NCBI GenBank assembly: GCA_021325365.1
Contig: JAJPHF010000074.1
Span: 1-11,285 of the forward strand
Direction of reading: 5' to 3'
DNA: 11,285 nucleotides
DNA from: Pseudomonadota bacterium
GTDB lineage: Bacteria > Chloroflexota > UBA6077 > JAJPHF01
Shown here: piece after piece, positions 6,849-11,285 of the stretch
How the letters are laid out: each line of letters opens with the position of its first letter
Numbering within the stretch: the first letter of the stretch is position 1
Notes under the pieces: model-generated
Told to the model about the DNA's origin: nothing
What the model saw: the letters and a program-made list of their open reading frames with translations, nothing else
The model's database searches: none
Position numbers and translations under genes: made by a program

Positions 6849-7511
6849 ATGGACGCGATCATTATGGGCCCGCCGGGCGTGGGCAAGGGCACGCAGGCTA
6901 CCGACCTGGCCGCGCACATGGGAGTGCCGCACATCGCGACCGGCGATCTGTTCCGCGACGCCGCGCAGCGTGGTACGCCGCTCGGCCGCGAGGCGCAAGG
7001 CTACATGGAGCGTGGCGAGCTGGTGCCCGACGCGCTGACGATCGCGCTGCTGCTCGACCGCCTGAACGAGAGCGACGCGGCTACCGGCGCCCTGCTGGAC
7101 GGCTTTCCGCGGACCCTGGCACAAGCCGAGGCGCTCGACCAGGCGCTGGCCGAGCGCGGGCGCTTCGTGGGCCGCGCGCTGTACCTCACGGCGCCCCGCG
7201 CGGTGCTCGTCGAGCGGCTGGCCGGGCGCTGGCTGTGCCGCGTGTGTCAGACGCCGTATCACGAGACGTTCAGCCCGCCGCGGACGCCCGGGGAGTGCGA
7301 CCGCTGCGGCGGCGAGCTTTACCAGCGCGCCGACGACCGGCGCGAGACGATCGAGCGGCGCCTGGACGTGTACCTGGAGCAGACCTTACCCGTCGTGGAG
7401 TACTACCGTGCTAGAGGCGTGCTGGTCGAGGTGAACGGCGACCAGGACATCGCGGCGGTGCAGCAGGCGCTGCGTCTCGCCGTCGACGGCGACGCGGTCG
7501 CCCGCGCGTAA
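6849..7511 (+). CDS. adk: Adenylate kinase with four-cysteine LID
   Basis: Adenylate kinase interconverts ATP, ADP and AMP in the cytoplasm. The 220-residue protein starts with the P-loop GPPGVGKGTQ (7-16), followed by the AMP-binding TGDLFR (31-36, usually TGDMLR) and DGFPRT (84-89). The LID domain (about 126-160) is the long-type form with C130, C133, C150 and C153, arranged as in zinc-binding adenylate kinases of Gram-positive and thermophilic bacteria. The conserved RADDRRETIERRL motif (160-172) follows. The ATG is preceded by two purine-rich sites (AAAGGAG and GAGGAGAGG). The spacer from secY is 56 bases and shows no hairpin. In many bacteria map comes next; here it does not, and the gene is followed by a 256-base spacer with a promoter for infA. 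Confidence 0.98.
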   Translation: MDAIIMGPPGVGKGTQATDLAAHMGVPHIATGDLFRDAAQRGTPLGREAQGYMERGELVPDALTIALLLDRLNESDAATGALLDGFPRTLAQAEALDQALAERGRFVGRALYLTAPRAVLVERLAGRWLCRVCQTPYHETFSPPRTPGECDRCGGELYQRADDRRETIERRLDVYLEQTLPVVEYYRARGVLVEVNGDQDIAAVQQALRLAVDGDAVARA

Positions 7512-7519
7512 GGGGGCCG

Positions 7520-7578
7520 AGCGCCAGGCGGCACGCGGCTCGTCGGAGCGCCCTTGTAGCAAGCGGCGTGCCGGCGCT
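7520..7578 (+). other. Possible branched RNA structure after adk
   Basis: AGCGCC (7520-7525) can pair with GGCGCT (7573-7578), and GGCACGC (7530-7536) with GCGTGCC (7566-7572), leaving a four-base bulge on the left. The enclosed bases contain two small hairpins: GCTC/GAGC (7538-7541 with 7546-7549) and CTTG/CAAG (7553-7556 with 7560-7563). There is no T-run behind it, so I do not call a terminator. It ends two bases before the -35 element of the next promoter. It might protect or process the 3' end of the adk mRNA; chance pairing in GC-rich DNA is a serious alternative. Confidence 0.35.
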
Positions 7579-7579
7579 G

Positions 7580-7607
7580 TTGCGACGCCCCCCGGATTTG
7601 ATAGAAT
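7580..7607 (+). promoter_or_regulatory. Sigma70-type promoter with extended -10, upstream of infA
   Basis: TTGCGA (7580-7585, four of six matches to TTGACA) is followed after 16 bases by TAGAAT (7602-7607, five of six matches to TATAAT). TG at 7599-7600 stands one base before the -10, giving the extended -10 form TGATAGAAT. The region GGATTTGATAGAATGAAGG is the most AT-rich patch in a very GC-rich spacer, which adds weight. Transcription would begin near 7613-7615, leaving a leader of about 150 bases before infA. It would drive infA to rplQ in addition to read-through from the spc operon. Confidence 0.7.
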
Positions 7608-7630
7608 GAAGGTTGTGGCACCATGTGGTA

Positions 7631-7704
7631 GTGCGCCCCGCTGCGGCGGCGCTGGCGCACGCGCCGGCGCGGGCCGGGCGGTGCGCGGTGGCGGCCGCGC
7701 CACC
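7631..7704 (+). promoter_or_regulatory. Structured 5' leader of infA, two GC-rich hairpins
   Basis: Downstream of the promoter two inverted repeats occur. The first pairs GTGCGCC (7631-7637) with GGCGCAC (7654-7660) and has an inner CCGC/GCGG stem (7638-7641 with 7646-7649). The second pairs GGTGGCG (7687-7693) with CGCCACC (7698-7704) around a GCCG loop. Neither is followed by a T-run. The leader then opens into less structured sequence with AGGTAGGT just before the infA ATG. It matches no riboswitch that I recognise. A role in growth-rate or temperature control of infA is possible but unproven. Confidence 0.45.
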
Positions 7705-7767
7705 CCGGTGCCCGATTACGTTGCACCCGGTCGGGGAACTGGGTGGGGCCTGAAACATTAGGTAGGT

Positions 7768-7986
7768 ATGCCAAAGAAGGACACGATTGAGGTCGAGGGC
7801 ACCGTCAGCGAGGCGCTGCCCAACGCCATGTTTCGCGTTGAGCTGAACACCGGGCACAAAGTGCTGGCCCACGTTTCGGGCAAGATCCGGCTGCACTTCA
7901 TCCGCATCTTGCCCGGCGACAAGGTGAAGGTAGAGCTATCGCCCTACGACCTGACCCGCGGCCGCATCACGTATCGCGTGCGGTAG
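7768..7986 (+). CDS. infA: Translation initiation factor IF-1
   Basis: IF-1 binds the A site of the 30S subunit during initiation and helps IF-2 and IF-3 select the start codon. The 72-residue length is exactly that of the family and the whole protein is one S1-type OB fold: [40 protein letters not shown], then [20 protein letters not shown] and [12 protein letters not shown], which includes the [18 protein letters not shown] signature. The ATG follows AGGTAGGT. It is the first gene after the predicted promoter at 7580-7607, and rpmJ follows 96 bases later, the common infA-rpmJ-rpsM order. In the spacer between infA and rpmJ I see no convincing structure. Confidence 0.98.
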   Translation: MPKKDTIEVEGTVSEALPNAMFRVELNTGHKVLAHVSGKIRLHFIRILPGDKVKVELSPYDLTRGRITYRVR

Positions 7987-8082
7987 CGGGCCAGCCAGGG
8001 CAAGCCGTTCGAGCACGCCGCGGCGGTACCCCAGGTCGATCGGTTTCGGCGTCCGGGTCCAATGCCGTGTAGGGAGGGCGCC

Positions 8083-8196
8083 ATGAAAGTGCGAGCATCG
8101 GTCCGGCCACGCTGCGAGAAGTGCATCGTCATTCGTCGGCGCGGCGTGGTGCGGGTACTGTGTGACAACCCCAAGCACAAGCAGAAGCAGGGCTAA
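8083..8196 (+). CDS. rpmJ: 50S ribosomal protein L36, zinc-binding form
   Basis: L36 is the smallest large-subunit protein and binds 23S rRNA through a zinc ribbon. The ATG at 8083, preceded by GGGAGGGCGCC, opens a 37-codon frame: [20 protein letters not shown], then [17 protein letters not shown]. The zinc ligands are C11, C14, C27 and H32, the classic CxxC-C-H set, so this is the zinc-containing (C+) type. The length is exactly normal for the family. The gene is very short and easily overlooked, but the sequence match and its place between infA and rpsM leave little doubt. An 80-base spacer with two inverted repeats follows it. Confidence 0.97.
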   Translation: MKVRASVRPRCEKCIVIRRRGVVRVLCDNPKHKQKQG

Positions 8197-8228
8197 GGCT
8201 CGGGAGCAGCCGGGACGAGCCCCTCGGT

Positions 8229-8255
8229 GCGCGGCCGCCCAACTGGCGGCCGCGC
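8229..8255 (+). repeat. Perfect 11-bp hairpin upstream of rpsM
   Basis: GCGCGGCCGCC (8229-8239) and GGCGGCCGCGC (8245-8255) form a perfect 11-bp all-GC stem with a CAACT loop, 21 bases before the rpsM ATG. A second, weaker repeat lies before it: GGCTCG (8197-8202) with CGAGCC (8216-8221), beginning at the first base after the rpmJ stop. No T-run follows. In E. coli the rpsM leader is where S4 represses the alpha operon; whether this hairpin plays such a role is a guess based on position only. Confidence 0.65.
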
Positions 8256-8276
8256 GTCATCGGAAGGGATGAGCGG

Positions 8277-8657
8277 ATGGCACGTATCGCGGGCGTCGAC
8301 ATACCGCGCGACAAGCCGGTCTTCATCGCGCTGACGTACATCTACGGCATCGGACGCACGCGCGCACAGCAGATCGTCGCGCGGACGAATATCGAGCCCA
8401 CGAAGCGCGTCCGCGAGCTGACCGAGGACGAGGTGGGCCGCATCCGCGAGCTGATCGACCACGAGTACACGGTCGAGGGCGACCTGCGCCGCGAGGTGAA
8501 CCTGAACATCAAGCGGCTGATGGAGATCGGCTGCTACCGGGGCCTGCGGCACCGCCGCGGGCTGCCCGTGCGCGGCCAGCGCACGCGCACGAACGCGCGC
8601 ACCCGCCGGGGGCCGCGCCGCACGGTGGCCGGCCGCAAGAAGGCCGGCAAGAAGTAA
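8277..8657 (+). CDS. rpsM: 30S ribosomal protein S13
   Basis: S13 lies in the 30S head, contacts the P-site tRNA and forms the B1 bridges to the large subunit. The 126 residues are a typical S13: [40 protein letters not shown] (helix-two-turn-helix start), [40 protein letters not shown], the diagnostic [20 protein letters not shown] and a basic tail ([19 protein letters not shown]) that reaches toward the tRNAs. The ATG follows GGAAGGGATGAGCGG. It is the first of the classical alpha-operon set (S13, S11, S4, alpha, L17). The next gene, rpsK, lies 181 bases downstream, an unusually wide gap for this pair. Confidence 0.98.
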   Translation: MARIAGVDIPRDKPVFIALTYIYGIGRTRAQQIVARTNIEPTKRVRELTEDEVGRIRELIDHEYTVEGDLRREVNLNIKRLMEIGCYRGLRHRRGLPVRGQRTRTNARTRRGPRRTVAGRKKAGKK

Positions 8658-8694
8658 GTAGGTCGCTAAGCACTCGGCCAGGGATCGTGTATAG

Positions 8695-8777
8695 GTTTGG
8701 CGAAGCCAAACGTACATACCAACCTGGGCCGGCAGCTTAAGCGCGGGTGTGGTCCCGCACTCGCGCCGGCAACCGGC
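8695..8777 (+). other. Three hairpins in the wide rpsM-rpsK spacer
   Basis: The 181-base spacer holds three short perfect stems in a row: GTTTGGC/GCCAAAC (8695-8701 with 8705-8711, GAA loop), GCGGG/CCCGC (8743-8747 with 8754-8758) and GCCGG/CCGGC (8765-8769 with 8773-8777, CAA loop). The first is the most convincing because it contains A-T pairs. No T-run and no good promoter accompany them. The spacer is long enough for a regulated leader for rpsK, but no known motif is recognised. Confidence 0.45.
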
Positions 8778-8838
8778 AGGATGAGCAAGCGCGGCGCGGT
8801 GGGCCGGGTGGCCAGCGCCGGCGGCGAGGAGAAGAGCA

Positions 8839-9234
8839 GTGGCGGATCGGCGGCGGACGGCACGGCCGCGGCGGCGCGAGCGCAAGGTGGTGCCGCGCGG
8901 CAACGCGTACGTCCAGTCCAGCTTCAACAACACGATCGTGACGATCACGGACCCGGATGGCAACGTCATCACCTGGGCTAGCTCGGGGTCGGTCGGCTTC
9001 AAGGGCTCGCGCAAGAGCACGCCGTACGCCGCGGGCCTGGCCGCCGAGAACGCGGCGCGCAAGGCGCAAGAGCACGGCATGCGTCAGATCGACGTGTTCA
9101 TCAAGGGGCCTGGCTCGGGCCGCGAGGCGGCGATTCGGTCGCTGCAGGCGGCGGGGCTGGGCATCAACGCGATCGTCGACGTCACTCCGATCCCGCACAA
9201 TGGCTGTCGGCCGCCGAAGAAGCGTCGCGTCTAG
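8839..9234 (+). CDS. rpsK: 30S ribosomal protein S11
   Basis: S11 is in the platform of the small subunit, next to the E site and the anti-Shine-Dalgarno region. The 131 residues have a basic N-terminus ([20 protein letters not shown]), then [60 protein letters not shown], the [20 protein letters not shown] block and the strictly conserved ending [18 protein letters not shown]. The start is GTG at 8839, with GAGGAG at 8826-8831 at good spacing; an in-frame stop at 8782 and the lack of any other start codon between them exclude a longer form in this frame. Length is normal. The wide spacer before it and the non-ATG start are the only odd points. Confidence 0.97.
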   Translation: MADRRRTARPRRRERKVVPRGNAYVQSSFNNTIVTITDPDGNVITWASSGSVGFKGSRKSTPYAAGLAAENAARKAQEHGMRQIDVFIKGPGSGREAAIRSLQAAGLGINAIVDVTPIPHNGCRPPKKRRV

Positions 9235-9345
9235 CGCGCTGGTCCGGCGCCCGCGCACCGGCCCGGCGCTGGCTGGCCGATGGGCGGTCACGTGCCCGCC
9301 GGCGCTACCGCGTCGGCCGCTCGCCCGAGGGGCAAGATACCGAAC

Positions 9346-9387
9346 GATTGGGTCGGCCGCCGGCCCAATGAGCGACCAATCTGGAGG
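9346..9387 (+). promoter_or_regulatory. Possible S4-responsive or other switch in the rpsD leader
   Basis: ATTGGGTCGG (9347-9356) pairs with CCGGCCCAAT (9360-9369) over ten positions with one G-U wobble and a CCG loop. The same left arm, GATTGGGTC (9346-9354), can instead pair with GACCAATC (9374-9381) with one bulged G. The second pairing ends one base before the ribosome binding site GGAGG (9383-9387), which is four bases before the rpsD ATG. The two folds exclude each other. S4 represses its own synthesis in both E. coli and Bacillus subtilis, through unrelated leaders, so autoregulation is a reasonable but untested idea. Confidence 0.4.
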
Positions 9388-9391
9388 CTGA

Positions 9392-10021
9392 ATGGCCCGA
9401 TACACTGGCCCCGTTTGCCGCATTTGTCGGCGGGCGGGTATGAAACTGTTCCTCAAGGGCGAGCGCTGCTTCGGGCCGAAGTGTGCTGTCGAGCGGCGCA
9501 CCTACCCGCCGGGCTCGAGCGCGACGGCGCGGCGGCGCAAGCAGTCCGAGTACGGGCTGCAGCTCCGCGAGAAGCAGAAGGCGCGCTCGATCTACGGCGT
9601 GCTGGAAACGCAGTTTCGCAAGCACTTCGCCGAGGCCGAGCGCCAGCCCGGCGTCACCGGCGAGAACTTGCTGCGGATTCTGGAGAGTCGGCTGGACAAC
9701 GTCGTGTACCGGCTGGGCTTCGGCGACTCGCGCGCCCAGGCGCGTCAGCTCGTGCGTCACGGGCATTTCCTGCTGAACGGGCGGCGGACGGATATCCCCT
9801 CGGCGCTGGTCAAGCCCGGCGACGTGGTGGAGGTCGCGCCGGGCAGCCGCGAGAACGAGTACTTCAAGCTGGCGCGCGGTGGGCTGCAGAAGAAGAGCGT
9901 GCCGCGCTGGCTGGAGCTGGATGCGGCGGGGCTGCGCGGCCGGGTGCTCAGCGCGCCGAGCCGCGACGACATCGACACCTCGATCAACGAGCAGCTGGTG
10001 GTGGAGTTCTACTCGCGGTAG
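9392..10021 (+). CDS. rpsD: 30S ribosomal protein S4, zinc-binding form
   Basis: S4 nucleates assembly of the 16S rRNA 5' domain, takes part in decoding accuracy and in many bacteria represses its own mRNA. The 209-residue protein has the N-terminal zinc motif with C9, C12, C26 and C31 ([20 protein letters not shown], then GERCFGPKC), followed by RRTYPPGSS and the basic linker [20 protein letters not shown]. The S4 RNA-binding domain lies at about 98-160 ([20 protein letters not shown], then [20 protein letters not shown]). The ending [18 protein letters not shown] is the usual C-terminus. The ATG follows GGAGG. In E. coli the gene is also within the alpha operon; in Bacillus it stands alone, so the arrangement here is of the former type. 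Confidence 0.98.
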   Translation: MARYTGPVCRICRRAGMKLFLKGERCFGPKCAVERRTYPPGSSATARRRKQSEYGLQLREKQKARSIYGVLETQFRKHFAEAERQPGVTGENLLRILESRLDNVVYRLGFGDSRAQARQLVRHGHFLLNGRRTDIPSALVKPGDVVEVAPGSRENEYFKLARGGLQKKSVPRWLELDAAGLRGRVLSAPSRDDIDTSINEQLVVEFYSR

Positions 10022-10032
10022 CACGGGTGACT

Positions 10033-10077
10033 CGCGCCCCGGCCGGTGCTCGGGCGCGTGTCGGCAGGCCCGGGCAC
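10033..10077 (+). repeat. Overlapping inverted repeats in the rpsD-rpoA spacer
   Basis: Two alternative stems share bases. CGCGCCC (10033-10039) pairs with GGGCGCG (10052-10058), and GTGCTCGGGC (10046-10055) pairs with GCCCGGGCAC (10068-10077) with one G-U wobble. They cannot form together. The second is the longer. No T-run follows, and 33 bases separate the structure from the rpoA start. The sequence is nearly all G and C, so composition alone could produce part of this. Confidence 0.4.
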
Positions 10078-10110
10078 GCCGGATGGCTGGCCTAGAAGGA
10101 GATAAGTACG

Positions 10111-11193
10111 TTGGTAGACGAGCTGACGCCGAGAGTAGAAACCATTCATATGTCCCACGATTTCGGGCGCTTCCACATCGAGCCCCTGCCGAGTGGTTTT
10201 GGGCTCACGCTGGGGAACGCCCTCCGCCGCGTGTTGTTGTCGTCGCTACCGGGGGCGGCCATTACCTCCATGAAGTTCGACGGCATCTACCACGAGTTCG
10301 CCACCATCCCGGGCGTGCGCGAGGACACCACTGAGCTGATCCTGAACGTGAAGCAGATCCGCCTGAAGTCGTACAGCGCGGAGCCCGTGCGCCTCCAGCT
10401 CCAGGCGAGCGGGCCGGGCGTCATCACGGCCGGCGACATTAGCTGCCCGGCCGACGTGGAGATCGCGAACCCCGAGCTGTACATGGCGACGCTGGACGGC
10501 CCCGACTCGCACCTCGACGTCGAGTTCACCGTCGAGCGCGGCGAGGGGTACATCACCGGCGAGGGCCGTGAGCCGCCGGCGATCGGCGTGATCCCGATCG
10601 ACGCGATCTTCACGCCGATCCGGCGGGTGAACTTTCAGGTGGAGAACACGCGCGTGGGCGGCCGCACGGACCTCGACCGCCTGGTCATCGAGGTCCAGAC
10701 CGACGGCACAATCGCGCCGAACGACGCGCTGGCGCAGGCGGCGACCATCCTGATCCAGCAGTTCGCTATCTTCACGGACCTGAGTCAGACGGCGCGGCGG
10801 CCCGAGAAGGCGACGCTCGGCGCGGGCGCCATCTCCCCGCGCATCTATGACATGCCGATCGAGCAGCTGGAGCTGTCGTCGCGCACGTACAACTGCCTGA
10901 AGCGCTCGCAGATCACGAAGGTCGGCCAGATCCTCGAGATGAGCGAGGATGAGCTGCTGGCGCTCCGCAACTTCGGCCACAAGTCGCTGTCCGAGCTGCG
11001 CGAGAAGCTGCAGGAGCTGGGCGTGTCGCTCGAGAGCGGCGAGGCTCACGAGGGCGAGGAGCCGGACGAGTACACGGCCGAGCCGGACGACGAGGACCTG
11101 GACGACATCCGCGGCTTCGAGGACGAGGCGCCGCGGGCGCGCGACCGCTACGCCTACGCGCGCGTGAACGACGAAGACGAAGAGGAGCAGTAA
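10111..11193 (+). CDS. rpoA: DNA-directed RNA polymerase subunit alpha
   Basis: The alpha subunit dimerises to start RNA polymerase assembly, and its C-terminal domain contacts promoter UP elements and activators. Residues up to about 230 form the N-terminal domain, with FGRFHIEPLPSGFGLTLGNA, LRRVLLSSLPGAAITSMKFD and DTTELILNVKQIRLKS. The C-terminal helix-hairpin-helix domain is at about 249-305 (PIEQLELSSRTYNCLKRSQI, then ALRNFGHKSLSELREKLQEL). After it comes a 55-residue acidic tail with about 24 Asp or Glu. I chose TTG at 10111 because AAGGAG (10096-10101) is well placed and the preceding residues (VDELTPRVE) look like a normal alpha N-terminus; the first in-frame ATG (10150) would start 13 codons later, just before conserved residues. 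The rplQ start follows after two bases. Confidence 0.97.
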   Translation: MVDELTPRVETIHMSHDFGRFHIEPLPSGFGLTLGNALRRVLLSSLPGAAITSMKFDGIYHEFATIPGVREDTTELILNVKQIRLKSYSAEPVRLQLQASGPGVITAGDISCPADVEIANPELYMATLDGPDSHLDVEFTVERGEGYITGEGREPPAIGVIPIDAIFTPIRRVNFQVENTRVGGRTDLDRLVIEVQTDGTIAPNDALAQAATILIQQFAIFTDLSQTARRPEKATLGAGAISPRIYDMPIEQLELSSRTYNCLKRSQITKVGQILEMSEDELLALRNFGHKSLSELREKLQELGVSLESGEAHEGEEPDEYTAEPDDEDLDDIRGFEDEAPRARDRYAYARVNDEDEEEQ

Positions 11194-11195
11194 CC

Positions 11196-11285
11196 GTGCG
11201 ACACCGATGGGGCGGGCGCAAGCTCGGCCGGCCCACCAGCCACCGCCGGGCGCTACTGCGCAACCAGTCCACGGACCTGCTGCGC
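11196..11285 (+). CDS. rplQ: 50S ribosomal protein L17, 3' end outside window
   Basis: L17 lies near the exit tunnel of the large subunit. Only the first 30 codons are in the window, reading MRHRWGGRKLGRPTSHRRAL and then LRNQSTDLLR; the stretch GRKLGRPTSHRRALLRN is the family hallmark and is enough to identify it. The start is GTG at 11196, two bases after the rpoA stop, with the GAGGAG at the end of rpoA as ribosome binding site, so it is probably coupled to rpoA. Its place after rpoA is the standard end of the alpha operon. Trp at position 5 replaces the residue usual in homologues I recall (often Val or Lys), a minor oddity. Confidence 0.96.
   Translation, partial: MRHRWGGRKLGRPTSHRRALLRNQSTDLLR

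Noticed and set aside
7987..8082. Structure or promoter in the infA-rpmJ spacer
   Set aside because: Only a 6-bp ACGCCG/CGGCGT repeat with a wide loop and a perfect CGCCGCGGCG palindrome without loop; nothing above background.
8686..8696. Promoter -10 element TATAGG in the rpsM-rpsK spacer
   Set aside because: The match is poor and no -35 element lies at suitable distance; the bases also belong to the start of a hairpin.
8697..8981. TTG-started frame upstream of and overlapping rpsK
   Set aside because: After about 30 residues it becomes an out-of-frame reading of rpsK, has no good ribosome binding site, and its product resembles nothing known. Kept only as a point in the spacer finding.
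1..11285. CRISPR array, tRNA or rRNA gene, insertion sequence, prophage or defence genes
   Set aside because: No regularly spaced repeats, no cloverleaf or rRNA signature, no transposase, integrase or toxin-like protein; the whole window is covered by housekeeping genes and short spacers.

Overview
This is an ordinary bacterial ribosomal-protein gene cluster: the end of the S10 operon, a complete spc operon and most of the alpha operon, all on the + strand. It holds 22 genes. rplP is cut at the left edge and rplQ at the right edge. The DNA is very GC-rich (I estimate about two thirds G+C), and every protein is recognisable as a conserved housekeeping product. Gene order, the Cys-containing forms of S14, S4, L24 and L36, the Chloroflexota-like RpoA and S11 sequences, and a C/G-rich palindrome of a type scattered through Chloroflexota genomes suggest a high-GC, possibly thermophilic member of the Chloroflexota. 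That assignment is an inference of moderate confidence; I could not run a phylogeny.

Layout: 1-868 carries the 3' end of the S10 operon (L16, L29, S17). 902-7511 is the spc operon (L14, L24, L5, S14, S8, L6, L18, S5, L30, L15, SecY, adenylate kinase). A 256-base spacer (7512-7767) follows, with a good sigma70-type extended -10 promoter and a structured leader. 7768-11285 carries infA, rpmJ, rpsM, rpsK, rpsD, rpoA and the start of rplQ. The map gene, which in many bacteria lies between adk and infA, is absent; the promoter spacer sits in its place. No gene-free stretch exceeds 300 bases.

The products work together: ribosomal proteins of both subunits, translation initiation factor IF-1, the SecY channel that takes nascent proteins from the ribosome, adenylate kinase for nucleotide balance, and the RNA polymerase alpha subunit that nucleates polymerase assembly. 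Co-transcription couples production of ribosomes, secretion channel and RNA polymerase.

I found no new gene system here. The unusual material lies between genes. Most spacers of 60 bases or more hold an inverted repeat able to fold as an RNA hairpin, none followed by a T-run, so they do not look like intrinsic terminators. The most suggestive is directly upstream of rpsD (S4), where two mutually exclusive pairings lie next to the ribosome binding site. L15 has a long Ala-rich tail and RpoA a long acidic tail.
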